DNA of 64,000 bases from Candidatus Synoicihabitans palmerolidicus (GCA_020809425.1 JAGGDC010000004.1:124001-188000), one strand, 5' to 3'; positions 9,754 through 19,731 are shown, numbered from the stretch's first letter. A program made the numbers and translations. Notes: generated by a model from the sequence alone, not told the origin.

Positions 9754-10835
9754 ATGAAATTCTTCGACTGCTGCCTCGCTTTCCTCATCTCAGCTTCACT
9801 CGCCTTGCCGGCCTTCGCAGGCAATTCCTCCTCCTTCAAACGGGGAGTCAACATCAGCCACTGGCTCGCCCAACACGCCCCAGGCAAGTATGCCACCGCC
9901 GAACGCTTCAGCGCTGAGGACGCCGCTTGGATCGCCGAGCACGGATTCGACCACGTCCGCATTCACATCGATGGCCGCATCCTTCTCAGTATCGAGGGTA
10001 AGCTGATCGAAGAGCTCCTCGAGCCGTTGGATCAAGCGTTGCAGTGGTGCGAAGCCAACCACCTCGGCGTGATCCTCGACATGCACTACTTACCCGGTAA
10101 CGAGTTCTTCAACGAGGCTGCGGACAACGCTCTGTGGCGCGACCCCGAACTCCGCGTAGCCGCCGCCTCCCTGTGGACCCAGATCGCCAAGAAATATCAA
10201 GACGTTGGCCCGTGGGTGCGCTACGAAATCCTCAACGAAGCGGTCGCTCCGGAAAACGGGGATCTCAACATCCTCAATCAGCTCATTTTCGAAGCCATCG
10301 CACGATCGATGCCGACCGAGTCCTCTATGTTTCCTCAAACCGCTGGGGCCAGTTTCAGACCGTCCCCGACCTCCGACTCATCGACGATCCCAATGTGCAC
10401 TATGCGCGGCACACCTACGAACCGTTTTTGTTCACTCACAAAGTGCCTCCTGGACTCCACTCAAGGACATCCCTGCCGGCTCCGTTATCTTCCCCGGATT
10501 ATTTGAAGTCGCTCCCGGCGCCCCCCTCGCCGCCGGTATGATCGGAACACCATGGTTCCCTTTCCGTCACTCTGGATCGCCCCTCTCTGGTCGATCACTA
10601 TGCCCCGGTCGTCGCTTGGGCCCAAAAACATGGCGCCCAAGTGGTCATCACCGAGTTTGGTGCCTACCAGGCCGCCGATCCCGACTCCACCGTCAACTGG
10701 AGACGCGACAACGTTGAGCTATGTGAGGAAGCCGGTTTCGGCTGGACCGCTTGGGACTACCAAGGTGGTTTCGCGGTGCGAGGGCTCGACGGCAAGCCCA
10801 CCGCAGTTTACCATGGCCTGTTCCCCGACCGCTGA
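9754..10835 (+). pseudogene. Secreted glycoside hydrolase family 5 (cellulase-like), three frameshifts
   Basis: The frame begins with a signal peptide (LISASLALPAFA) and then the GH5 opening RGVNISHWL. The acid/base Glu lies in YEILNEAV near residue 165 and the nucleophile Glu in VVITEFGAY near base 10650. The reading frame changes near 10300 (a missing C before CGCACGATC), near 10442 (a missing G after CACAAA) and near 10545. Between the breaks homology continues: DADRVLYVSSNRWG, then SWTPLKDIPAGSV, then DRPSLVDHYAPV. The enzyme would have cleaved beta-glucans outside the cytoplasm. Spread over four frames it cannot make a full protein. Confidence 0.8.
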
Positions 10836-10980
10836 GGCTAGTCTTTCCGTTTTTCATCCCACGGGTGGATTCTTGCGCCAATTATTACCGCGCCCTCTAC
10901 CACCCTGCGTCTCCCCTGAACCGCATTTGGGCGCGCGGATCCAACCGGAGATTTAGAGTCTTCTGGCATTCCGTCACTTC

Positions 10981-11710
10981 TTGGCATCTTTCATCGGGGT
11001 CTGTCGAACCCGCCCCCCCTTCGTATTACCGACGCCCCAAATATTCATTTTTGCCCAAGCCAGAAGTGGCTCTAAGCTCCTGTTTCGCCTCCTAAATGAG
11101 CTCCCTGGTTGCAAGATCTGTGGCGAAAATTGGGCCGCCATCCAAGCACTGGGAGAATTCTATCAACGCATTCAACGCACCTTTTCTCATCACGAATTCG
11201 CCCGGCAGACTACCCTGCCCAAACAGTGAAACCGGCTTGGTATAATGTCTGTAGTGAAGATGACGTGCAGGAAAAGCTACGCGTCATGATGGAGAATCTC
11301 ATCAATCCCAACAAGCCTACGAGACTTGGGAGTTCAAAGAGATCCGCTACGGACTGGACTGCGATTACGCGTCTTTAGCCTCTAAACTCAGCTTTCTCGC
11401 CACCTTTTACCCCTCATCTAGATTCCTATTTTGCCCCCGCGATTCGAGAGAACTCGTTCGCAGTTTCAAGCACGCCGGTTGGCTCGAAAGAGGATCGTGG
11501 TGGCGAACACATTGGCATGCTCTCAGTCTCCTGCACCAACAAGCCGAGTATTTCGAGCGCTACGCCGACGCTAATTCAGAATGCCGCATGCGATTGGACT
11601 ACCGCACGGATCTTGTCGGCGCTAGCGCTAAGCTGCAGTCGCTATTCCCATTTATCGGACGGTCATTCGACCCCGCCGCTTACCAAAGCGTTTTGCAGCA
11701 TCGGATATAA
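10981..11710 (+). pseudogene. Sulfotransferase family protein remnant
   Basis: The first segment reads FAQARSGSKLLFRLLNELPG, matching the PAPS 5'-phosphosulfate loop of sulfotransferases (usual form RSGSTLL), followed by CGENWAAI. Near 11210 the frame shifts to AWYNVCSEDDVQ, and near 11315 to a long third frame starting ETWEFKEIRYG that runs through FLATFYPSSRFLFCPRDS to a TAA at 11708. The third segment is translated here by hand. The N-terminus is not clear because no good start precedes the loop. Such enzymes sulfate glycans or lipids. The gene is broken. Confidence 0.7.
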
Positions 11711-11749
11711 AATGACGCTTCCCTTCTCCCACTGAGATCCCCGTCAAGG

Positions 11750-12412
11750 CTACAACAGCCCCGCCAGCGCCGTGCGCTTACTGAGCACAAACGCCCGCCT
11801 CACCGCACAAAAGGCCTCCACCAACTCCATCGGCGCCCCGGTTCGCGGGAAAATCATCGCGAGCGATACCCCATCGCACGTCACTTCCGCCTCCTCTCCT
11901 TCCACTCGCAACGTGCAACTTTGATAATCCGACGGATAGTCCACGTGCAGTCCTCCCTCTCCATCGAGGTCCTCCACCGCGTCGATCACGGCCTCCACTT
12001 GCACGCCTTTCTTTAAATCAAATGCGATCTCGCTGAACTGACCCGCAAACAAATCCTCAAACACCGGCGCTCCGACTCGCCCGCCATCCATTTCGTGCAA
12101 AGTCTTGCGCCCCCCATAACTCGAGGCATCCCGCGCACATAGTTCGTATTCGATTTCAAACGTGAAGTCCTTCGCGGTAAGCACTGCCACCGGACTCGTT
12201 ACTTCCAAGGTCAACTCCGTGCGCTTGTAACCCAACTCCGCCCGCGCTCGCTGAAACCAGCCCTCTCCTTCTTCCGCCACGAGCTCCCCGCACAACCGTG
12301 CGAAAAACGCGCGCGTCGCTGGGGTCACCGCATCCGGCACCGCGTGACGGCCGTTCTTAAATCCCGGCAAAGACTTCACAGTGCTCTCGCCCGCCTGTCC
12401 GACCAATCGAAC
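11750..12412 (-). pseudogene. Hypothetical protein, 5' end removed by IS3 copy 1
   Basis: About 220 residues of a continuous frame remain, from RLVGQAGES to SKRTALAGLL. I recognise no family. The sequence is acidic with alternating beta-like stretches (TELTLEVTSPVAVLTAKDFTFEIEYEL). Upstream the frame runs into the inverted repeat of the IS3 element at 12413, so the apparent N-terminus (NHNYKFARPVQPTG) is IS sequence. The rest of the gene is not found on the far side of the element, where a histidine kinase begins instead. Confidence 0.6.
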
Positions 12413-13743
12413 TGAGGTGGACCCCGTCGGTTGGACAGGTCGGGCGAATTTATAGTTATGGTTTCTGGTTTTTCTGACCAAGAATAAAAGATAATGGAGG
12501 GGAGCAGGGGAGGAAGCGCGGCTTCCTCCCCGCTCGGATAGCCGCCGTTAGGCGGCGGCTTGGTCGAGTTGTGCGTGGTAGACCTCGGATGGTGTTTGGC
12601 GGCCGTGGGCGGAGTGCGGTCGTCGGTCGTTGTAGAACAGCAAGTAGGTCTCCAAGTTGGCATGGGCCTCGACCATCGTCTCATAGCGTTTCAGATAGAC
12701 TTCCTCGTATTTGACGCTGCGCACAGGCGTTAGACCAAGACATTGTCCAAGCACCGTCCTTTGCCGTCCATCGACAGTCGCACGCCGAAGGCCAACAATG
12801 ACTGGGTGAGCTCGGCGCTGGTAAACTGGCTGCCTTGGTCGGTGTTGCAGATCTCCGGCTTGCCGTAAATCGCCATCGCGCGCTGCACCGCTCGCACGCA
12901 AAACGACGCATCGAGCGTGTTGGACAGTTCCCATGCTAGCACTATCCGCGAGTGCCTGTCGATCACCGCACACAGGTAAACGAAGCCACCGCACACCGGG
13001 ATGGAGATGATATCTGTTGCCCACACTTGATTCGACCTTTCAACCTTCAGCGTTCGCAGCAGATACGGGTAGATCTGATGAGAGGCCGCTTTCTTCAACA
13101 GACTCGGTTTTGGATAGATCGCCGTGAGTCCCATTAATCGCATCAATCGTCGCACCCGTTTACGGTTCACCACGTGTCCTTCGCGTTGCAACCAACGGGT
13201 CATTTGGCGGCTACCAAAGAACGGTGATTCGAGGTAGATCTCGTCGATCTGTTTCATCAACGCCAGGTCCGCTTCCTTCGGTGGCTTCGGGTGGTGGTAG
13301 TAGGTTGAGCGTGGCAGCTCCAACAGTTCGCACTGCCGAGCCACACTCAGCTTCGGATGCTCGGTTTCGATCATGCTGCGGTGCTCCTTACTCCCCAAAT
13401 GGGCCAACTTTTTTTTGAGCCACTCGAGCTCCATCTGCAGCTGCCCGATCCGCGCATACAGTTCCTTCTCTTTGCGATTCCGCTCGATCTTGTCGCGCAC
13501 CTGCGCCGAGGGCTTCGCGAAGACCTCCGGCAACCGCTCGGACACCTCCTTCTTCCACTGACTCACTGGCACCGGATGCACCTCGTGACGCTGCGCGATT
13601 ACGTGGATCGGCTCGATTCCCTTGAGGGCTTCGAGCCCTACTTTCGCTTTGAACTCGGCACTGAAGGCACGTCGTTTCTTCGACATATTGGACTCCTTTG
13701 GGATTTAATCATCCCTCCTGTCCAACTTCATGGGTCCACCTCA
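12413..13743 (-). mobile_element. IS3-family insertion sequence, copy 1
   Basis: A 1331-bp element bounded by inverted repeats. The left end begins TGAGGTGGACCC and the right end, read inward, begins identically; after a six-base mismatch both continue TTGGACAGG. It carries one fused orfAB transposase gene on the minus strand, which is inactivated. Bases directly outside the two ends (AAC on the left, TCA on the right) do not match, so no target duplication is visible. A second copy lies at 48718-50025 in the same orientation. Confidence 0.9.
12548..13686 (-). pseudogene. IS3-family transposase, copy 1
   Basis: The product starts MSKKRRAFSAEFKAKV (OrfA helix-turn-helix), passes through a basic coiled region, and continues without the usual programmed shift into OrfB: HHP-rich segment, GSRQMTRWLQREG, catalytic Asp in QVWATDI, second Asp in NTDQGSQFTS and the Glu region near LDNVLVERLW. 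At about 12731 a GAA codon present in copy 2 is TAA, and a C is missing a few bases later, so the last 60 or so residues (YNDRRPHSAHGRQTP) are in another frame. Truncation just at the catalytic Glu should abolish activity. Confidence 0.85.
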
Positions 13744-14659
13744 TCACTTCCGCACCGGACGATTTTGGGCCGAAGTCCTGATGCCACTCGAGAAGCAGCA
13801 TTTCGCCATCCGGGAATCGCTCAAGCAGGTCGAGCAACGCACCACGACCCTACAACTGCACACCAAGGAATTGGCCAAGGGAAACCGCCAGCTTGCCCGC
13901 GAGATCAAGCGGCGCCAAACCAGCGAAGAGGTGCTCAAACTGGGCAATACGTGCTATCAGCATTTGCTGGAGCAATCGCAATTCATGCAGGTGCAACTGC
14001 GCAGCCTGGCGCACCAGATTCTCTCCGAGCAGGAGAACGAGCGACGTGAAATCAGCCGCGAGCTGCACGATGAGGTCGTACAGATCCTGGTCGGCATCAA
14101 CGTCGCACTCGCGGCGTTGGGGAAAGCAGCAGCGCTCGGCACCAAGGCGTTTCATAAGAAAATTGCGAGCACCCAGCAGCTGGTGGGAAAGTTTGTGAGC
14201 GCGGTGCATCAGTTCGCGCGAGACCTGCGGCCGGCCGTGCTCGATGATCTCGGCCTCATCCCCGCACTGCAGGCTTTCATGAAATCGGTGGCCGCCCGCA
14301 GAAAGATGCGCATCCACCTGACCGCTTTTGCCGGCGTCGAGGAGATGGAGAGTGCCAAGCGCATCGTGCTCTACCGCGTGGCTCAGGAAGCGCTCACCAA
14401 TGTGGCCCGCCACGCCAAAGCGACTCTGGTGAACGTGAGCATCCGCCAACTCGACGGAGTGATCCGCATGGAGATCCACGATAACGGCAAGTCCTTCCGC
14501 GTGCCACAAGTGCTCTCGGCCAAGACGAATAAGTGGCTGGGGCTATTGGGTATGCGCGAGCGAGTGGAAATGGTGGGGGGCACCTTGATCATTGAATCGG
14601 CCCGAGGCCAGGGCACAACGGTGTGCGCCAAGATTCCATCTCCTGTCGGGAGAGAACGC
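13744..14659 (+). pseudogene. NarL-type sensor histidine kinase, N-terminus lost at IS3 copy 1
   Basis: Two-component kinases of the HisKA_3 type autophosphorylate a His and pass it to a LuxR-type regulator. The remaining part has a coiled segment, the dimerisation/phospho-acceptor motif NERREISRELHDEV, then the ATPase core with N box EALTNVARHAKA, D box MEIHDNGKSF and G box GLLGMRERVEMVGG. No sensor or membrane segment precedes it; the frame begins within the IS3 inverted repeat. It has no stop of its own and reads in frame into the response regulator. Without its input domain and native promoter I treat it as a remnant. Confidence 0.75.
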
Positions 14660-15345
14660 ATGAACCGCAACCAAAAGATCACCGTTCTGCTCGCTGAGGA
14701 TCACGCCGTCGTCCGCCAAGGCTTGCGCACTCTACTTGAAACGGAAAGCCATTGCGAAGTCGTGGGTGAAGCGCAAACCGGCCGAGCGGCGGTGGAAATG
14801 ACCGCAGCCCTCATCCCGGATGTCATCCTCATGGACATCGCGATGCCGGAACTCAACGGCCTCGCGGCAACGCAGCAAATTCTGGCGCACAACCCAAAGG
14901 CCCGCGTGCTCATCCTTTCCGCTCATAGCGACGATGAATATATCGAGCGCACAACTGCGGTTGGCGCCGTGGGGTGTCTTGAAAAACAGACCTCGGCGGC
15001 GATTTTTGCCAAGGCCATCCATGAGGTTGCCGCAGGGCGAATTTTCTTCAGTCCGACCATTGCCAAGCGCCTGACGGACCAGAAACGGCGCCCTATTAAT
15101 CGGGACGGACAGACCAAGCAAAACCGCGCCCGGCTCACCTCATGTGAAACAGAAGTACTCCAGTTGGTCGCGGAGGGCCAGGCCAACAAGCAGATCGCCG
15201 GCCTGCTCGGCATCAGCATCAAAACCGTAGAAAAGCACCGCAACACTTGATGGATAAGTTGAACATCCATGAGACCGCCGGACTGACCCGCTATGCCATA
15301 GCTCCAGGCATCATTGAGAGCGGTGTGCAGGTCACGTTGATCTGA
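14660..15345 (+). pseudogene. NarL/FixJ-type response regulator, frameshift in the HTH
   Basis: The receiver domain starts KITVLLAEDHAVVRQGL, with the phosphoryl-accepting Asp in VILMDIAMPELNG and the conserved switch residues in RVLILSAHSDD. The C-terminal LuxR-type HTH begins LTSCETEVLQLVAEGQANKQ and runs to KTVEKHR. There a missing C gives a stop at 15248; in the shifted frame the protein would continue HLMDKLNIHETAGLTRYAI to TGA 15343. The start ATG 14660 has an upstream GGGAGAG as possible ribosome binding site, but the upstream kinase frame is open through it, so fused and separate translation are both possible. Confidence 0.75.
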
Positions 15346-15419
15346 CCGACTGGTAGCACCGCGATCACGGGGAACACGGGATCGATCGGTCCCCAGTGCC
15401 CTACGTCACCAATCGAATC

Positions 15420-15447
15420 AGCCCCGCGAATTTTCCGGGGGCTTTTC
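15420..15447 (+). terminator. Probable terminator after the response regulator
   Basis: AGCCCC pairs with GGGGCT across a short AT-rich loop and is followed by TTTT. It lies about 75 bp beyond the restored stop of the response regulator. Confidence 0.55.
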
Positions 15448-15534
15448 GTGCCTGTCGCCGAGCCAGCCGACCGTCGTTCTTATTCCTTCCCGCTGCAGTG
15501 ACCCTGCGGTGGTAGGTCAGTGCCCCATATCGAC

Positions 15535-15571
15535 TAACCACTGGGCCGCATATGATCCGGCCCAGTGGTTA
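15535..15571. repeat. Perfect 14-bp inverted repeat
   Basis: TAACCACTGGGCCG is followed after nine bases by its exact reverse complement CGGCCCAGTGGTTA. No T-tract follows, so it is not a standard intrinsic terminator. It lies just before the BON-domain gene and could be an operator or a structured leader. Confidence 0.75.
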
Positions 15572-16202
15572 ACAACGACGTCTCCGTGCAATCGACCGAT
15601 TGGGATCGTTACCCTAACCGGCAAGGTCGAGGATAAGGACGCCAAGGCCCTCGCGGCCGACACCGCTGAAAATCTTCCCGGCGTCAAAGAGGTGAAAAAT
15701 AAGCTCACACTCAAATCCACTAACCTGAGCATTCGGACGATTCGATCGCCTTCAAGATTCGTGGCCGTCTGCTCGTCAAGGATGGCGTCGTCACTCTCAC
15801 CGGCACCGTCGACAACCTGGCCCAGAAAGAACTCACCGGGATCTATGCCGGCGAAATCGATTGGGTGAAGTCGGTGAAAAACGACCTCGTGATCAGCGAC
15901 CAAGCTTCCATGGGCGAGAAAATCGCCGAGACCATCGATGACGCCTCCATCACGAGTCAGGTGAAATACGCCCTGCTCACTCACAAGTCGACCAGCATGC
16001 TCGCCACCAAGGTCACCACCAATGAAGGCATGGTCGTCATCACTGGCGTGGCCGGTTCTGATGCGGAGAAATCCCTCGTCACCAAGCTCGCCCGGGATGT
16101 CCGGGGCGCAAAGAAAGTCAGCAACAAAATGACCATCAAAAGCGGAGCGATTCGTTCGCTACCGCCTACATGCGTGACCGTTCCCGCGGTTACGCTTTTT
16201 AG
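15571..16202 (+). pseudogene. BON-domain protein, several frameshifts
   Basis: BON domains are periplasmic or membrane-associated modules seen in osmotic-shock proteins such as OsmY. Three copies can be traced: IVTLTGKVEDKDAKALA, then in another frame GVVTLTGTVDNLAQKEL, then GMVVITGVAGSDAEKSLV. Each ends with a KxV-x-N-x-L/M-type strand. Shifts lie near 15600 (an extra T before GGGATC), near 15725 and near 16155. After the last shift the protein would end YMRDRSRGYAF at the TAG at 16200. No N-terminal signal could be placed. The gene is decayed. Confidence 0.7.
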
Positions 16203-16720
16203 GATCCCCGTCTCCGCTCTTCACCTTCTCTACAAAGGCAAAGATCCACTCACTCGATATCACCCAGATCGCCGCCAGCCTGATCATAGAAAACGCAGTT
16301 CACATCAGAAACCGCATGTAACAAAGTTATGTTATCCAGTCGGTTAGTGTATCTCAACTGTGCACACGCCGACTCACCTGGCAGGTCAACGAATCGATGC
16401 CTTCGACGGACCGTAACTCGTTACAACTTCGCGCCCTTCGTTCTCTTCTGTAAGATCCAACTTCGGAATTTAGGATGATGATTGCCGGCTTCATCCTGAT
16501 CCCAACCAATGATGTCGCCATGGTTGCCGGGGCCGGGGCTGCCGCCTCAATCAAATCGAAATCCAATCTCTGAAGCAGCACCGGAGTGAAAAGTGGGGCT
16601 CGTATCGACCCCGAAACCCCGCCGCGATCGGTTGTTTGCTGACCCCCGGCCCAGAGCCGGCAATCCCCGGTGGGGCAAGACCCCATAGACCAGAAATGCG
16701 CCCGCACCTAGAATCCGACC
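16203..16720. other. Gap without recognisable gene
   Basis: About 500 bases with no frame giving a recognisable protein on either strand. A 32-codon open frame starting near 16473 has a Gly/Ala-rich hydrophobic core but is too short to name. Confidence 0.5.
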
Positions 16721-16927
16721 ATGTCGAAACTGTCGTATGCCTCCACTCGACCTGAAATCCCTGCCCTCAAGTCAACCCTGCGGGAAAGAGTGCATCACCG
16801 CACCCAAGAACTAGCTGTATTCGCAGGCCGAATACCGCCCGAGATCGCCCAGTCCGACTACGAACAAGCCAAACGAGAATTGACCGGTGAAACCGACCGG
16901 GAATGCCAATCCATAGCATGGCGATGA
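16721..16927 (+). CDS. Small DUF2934-like protein
   Basis: A 68-residue product with the pattern HHRTQELAVFAGRIPPEIAQ followed by SDYEQAKRELTGE. This resembles DUF2934-type small proteins, in which a helix is followed by a Gly-rich turn and a DW-x-x-A-E-x-E-L helix. The function of that family is unknown. The start ATG at 16721 is the only good one. It stands alone between the BON remnant and the aldolase gene, and its short length makes the call tentative. Confidence 0.45.
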   Translation: MSKLSYASTRPEIPALKSTLRERVHHRTQELAVFAGRIPPEIAQSDYEQAKRELTGETDRECQSIAWR

Positions 16928-17055
16928 ACGCTTGAGCTGTCCAGATCAACTGCGACCGCCCCCACCCTCTCAAAATAACTTCATGGCGGCCTCAGTGCGC
17001 CCCTGCCGCCTAAACCTCAGCCTCCTCTTCCCTCTCCCTTCCAACCCACTTCGCC

Positions 17056-18091
17056 ATGTCACCCGTCCCTCCTTTTACCACTGTCCTTCAATCCACCGCC
17101 AGCGCTCTGGTTGATCCTCGCAAAGGCATCCTCGCGGCCGACGAAAGTTTTGCGACGCTCGGCCGCCGCTTCGCCGCCCACCAGATACCGTTCACGCGTA
17201 AAAATCGTCACGCCTACCGCGAACTTCTAGCCACCACACCGGGCCTTGGTGACTACATCAGCGGCATGATCCTCTTCGAGGAAACGCTCGGTCAAACCAT
17301 CGCCGATGGCACTCTGCTGCCGTCCTCGCTCATGCGCCACGGCATCATTCCGGGAATCAAAGTCGATACCGGCACGCGAGCGTTACCCAGGTTTCCGGGC
17401 GAGACCACCACCCGCGGCCTCGACAATCTGCGGGCTCGACTGGCCGACTACGCGCAGCGCGGCGCCCGTTTCACCAAGTGGCGAGCCACGTTCGCCGTCG
17501 GCGGTGGCAGACCTTCCTCGACCGCGCTCGAAACCAACGCCCGTATACTGCCCTATTCGCAGCCACCAGCCAGGAGGCCGGTCTCGTACCCATTGTCGAG
17601 CCCGAGATCCTCATCACCGGCAGCCACACACCCTGGTTCGCTGCGAACAAATCACCCACGGCATCCTCAAAACGGTCTTTGCCCGGCTCGACGAGCATCG
17701 CGTCGCACTCGATGGGATGTGGCTCAAGACTGGCATGATCATGCCCGGCGAGGACTGTGCCCAACGCGCGACCGACCCCGAAATCGCCGAGGCGACACTC
17801 AACACTTTTCGCCATGTCGTGCCCGCCACGGTGCCCGGCATTGTCCGGTTGTCCGGCGGCCAAGAGGACGTCGACGCCACCGAGCGCCTCAACAACATAT
17901 GTCGACGAGGCGACACGCCATGGACCATCAGTTTCTCCTTTGGCCGAGCATTGCACGCGGCCTTGAGAGTTTGGGCTGGAGACCCGGCCAGCGTGATTCC
18001 GGCTCAGACCGAGTTGCAAGGGCGCGCGCGTCTCAACTCCCTCGCCGTACAAGGCCTCTACCCGACCGGTTCCGAACGCGTCTTCGCCTAG
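17056..18091 (+). pseudogene. Fructose-bisphosphate aldolase class I, broken
   Basis: Class I aldolases split fructose-1,6-bisphosphate through a Schiff-base Lys. The first frame contains DPRKGILAADES and PGIKVDTGTRALP, then GARFTKWRATFAVG. Near 17545 the frame changes and the family motif NAHALARY appears shortened, as if about a dozen bases were lost. It resumes as TALFAATSQEAGLVPIVEPE. Near 17627 a CACACA tract shifts it again, and the rest runs from TLVRCEQITHG (the RCE frame) through GMWLKTGMIMPG, which holds the expected Schiff-base Lys, and VRLSGGQ to the TAG at 18089. At least two lesions, one more than a single base. Confidence 0.8.
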
Positions 18092-18235
18092 CGGTGAGTC
18101 GAAAGCACGTTGGTCTCCAATGCGCCTCCTGCGTCGGTTCGAGACCCGTCGTCCAACTCACTGCTTTCGAGTGCTTTGTGATCGAATCTGTCTGATTGGA
18201 TTAGACATGGGCAACCCGTTGTCGGGCTTCCGTAC

Positions 18236-19141
18236 TCACAGTTGCTCGCGTAGCTTCAGCAGTTCTTTGCGCCGGGCCGCGCTGACTTTCGGGTAGCTCA
18301 TTTTGAGGTCCTTCAACGCATCAACGACGACCTGAGAGATGAGCAGTCGCGCGTTCTTCTTGTCGTCGGCTGGAATGACATACCACGGCGAGGCCTTCGT
18401 GCTCGTGGCACTCAAGCACGCTTCGTAGGCCCTCATGTAGCCGTCCCAATGTTGGCGCTCCTCGACATCCGCCACGCTGAATTTCCAGTTCTTGTCGGGC
18501 TCGTCGATTCGAGCGAGAAACCGCTCACGTTGCTCCTCCTTCGAAAGGTGCAGGAAGAATTTGATCACTCGCGTGCCGCTGCGGTGCAAGTGCGCCTCCA
18601 TCTCCGTGATCGACCTGAACCGCTCGTCCCAAATGGCATGCCCGGCGATGCCATCGTCGGGCAATCCTTGGCCCCGGAACAACTCCGGGTGCACGCGTGC
18701 GATCAACACCTCCTCGTAGTAGGAACGATTGAAAATTCCGATCCGCCCGCGCTCCGGCAGCCGCTTGTTGGTACGCCAAAGAAAGTCGTGTTCCCGCTCC
18801 TCGGTGCTCGGCTGCTTGAAACTGAACACCTGGCAGCCCTGCGGGTTCACGCCCGACATCACATGACGAATGGCACCATCCTTACCGGCGGCGTCCATCG
18901 CCTGAAACACCAACAGCAACGAGTGTTTGTTCGAAGCGTAGTGCAGTCGCTGCAAGTCGCTCAGCTCCTCGACTCGCCGTTCGAGCATTTTCTTATACGC
19001 CTTCTTGGAGTCGTAAACGGACTTCACCTTGGTCGGCCGTTGCGCGAGATCCACCTTTTCGCCCGGACGCACCCAGTGATCACTGGGGTCTATTTTTGTC
19101 TTAGTCTTAGTCTTAGTCTTAGTCTTAGTCTTAGTCTTCAT
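18236..19141 (-). CDS. ppk2: Polyphosphate kinase 2 family protein with Lys-Thr repeat leader
   Basis: PPK2 enzymes transfer phosphate between polyphosphate and nucleotides. The 301-residue product has Walker A in [14 protein letters not shown], the [15 protein letters not shown] segment, and the lid motif [17 protein letters not shown] typical of the polyphosphate:nucleotide phosphotransferase group. The first 16 residues are M followed by about seven and a half Lys-Thr pairs, encoded by a hexanucleotide repeat at about 19097-19138. This leader is not part of the fold, and a start further in, before [12 protein letters not shown], would also give a normal-length enzyme. The gene is intact among decayed neighbours. 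Confidence 0.92.
   Translation of the reverse strand: MKTKTKTKTKTKTKTKIDPSDHWVRPGEKVDLAQRPTKVKSVYDSKKAYKKMLERRVEELSDLQRLHYASNKHSLLLVFQAMDAAGKDGAIRHVMSGVNPQGCQVFSFKQPSTEEREHDFLWRTNKRLPERGRIGIFNRSYYEEVLIARVHPELFRGQGLPDDGIAGHAIWDERFRSITEMEAHLHRSGTRVIKFFLHLSKEEQRERFLARIDEPDKNWKFSVADVEERQHWDGYMRAYEACLSATSTKASPWYVIPADDKKNARLLISQVVVDALKDLKMSYPKVSAARRKELLKLREQL
19097..19138. repeat. Hexanucleotide microsatellite within ppk2
   Basis: About seven tandem copies of GTCTTA on the plus strand (AAGACT read as Lys-Thr codons on the coding strand). Copy-number changes keep the ppk2 frame, so length variation would change only the length of the N-terminal tail. Confidence 0.9.
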
Positions 19142-19186
19142 AAAGGGAGCGGGAAAGAAACGGGTTTACTTCTACTGAAGTGAACT

Positions 19187-19294
19187 AAGCCACTCCACCG
19201 ACTCGTTTTACAGGAGGAAACAGAGCCACTCCACTGCAGGGCAAACCAACCGGAGAACCGAACCACGCTGACGGCCTCGGTTGGCCTCCTGTTT
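19187..19294. repeat. Short hairpin repeat, copy R1
   Basis: A degenerate copy of the element seen at 19361-19490. It shares AAGCCACTCC, GTTTTACAGGAGG, GCAGGGCAAACCAACCGG and AACCACGCTGACGGC, and ends near CCTCCTGTTTA, the remains of the inverted end. Confidence 0.7.
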
Positions 19295-19360
19295 ATTTAT
19301 CCTCTTCAAATGATCGGAGACCAAAGGGCTTTGGATTCACACAAGGCAACGAAGCTAACC

Positions 19361-19490
19361 AAGCCACTCCGCCGAATCGTTTTACAGGAGGCAACAGAGG
19401 AAAACAGAGCCACTCCAACGCAGGGCAAACCAACCGGAAAGCCCAACCACGCTGACAGCCGCCGCTCCCCTCTGCTTTCTCCTGTAAAAA
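19361..19490. repeat. Short hairpin repeat, copy R2 (best copy)
   Basis: A roughly 110-bp hairpin whose ends are TTTTACAGGAGGCAACAGAGG and CCTCTGCTTTCTCCTGTAAAA, which pair with two mismatches. No coding capacity. Related copies lie at 19187 and 20801. The form is that of a miniature, non-autonomous or REP-like dispersed repeat. Confidence 0.75.
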
Positions 19491-19600
19491 CACCTTCAGG
19501 GCAAAGCCAGTCCAACCCGCTGCATCCGACCTCAGTCACTTCGTTCTATTCGTTGCCTTGTATGTTCGAACCGATGTTAAGAACGAGCGAGGACGGAGCC

Positions 19601-19652
19601 GAATGCAGCCTCCGAGAATGGACCATAGAGTTCGTTGCAGGAGGCTGCATTC
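19601..19652. repeat. 13-bp inverted repeat
   Basis: GAATGCAGCCTCC and, 26 bases later, its exact reverse complement GGAGGCTGCATTC. It is in the non-coding stretch 5' of the IS110 transposase remnant. Confidence 0.75.
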
Positions 19653-19700
19653 GGCGCGAATGCACATGCTAAGTAAATGCCTTGAATTATGCTCGCCAGG

Positions 19701-19731
19701 GTGCGGTGCAGACTGGCCGTCTGCACCGCAC
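19701..19731. repeat. Perfect 13-bp hairpin upstream of IS110 remnant
   Basis: GTGCGGTGCAGAC, five-base loop TGGCC, then GTCTGCACCGCAC. It lies 118 bp before the IS110 start codon. IS110-family elements encode structured guide RNAs in non-coding ends, so this hairpin could belong to such an RNA, but that is inference. Confidence 0.7.

Noticed and set aside
12413..13743. A composite transposon formed by the two IS3 copies
   Set aside because: The copies are 35 kb apart, both inactive, and the segment between contains ordinary chromosomal genes and many other IS elements.
19097..19138. CRISPR-like short tandem array
   Set aside because: The unit is six bases with no spacers; it is a coding microsatellite.
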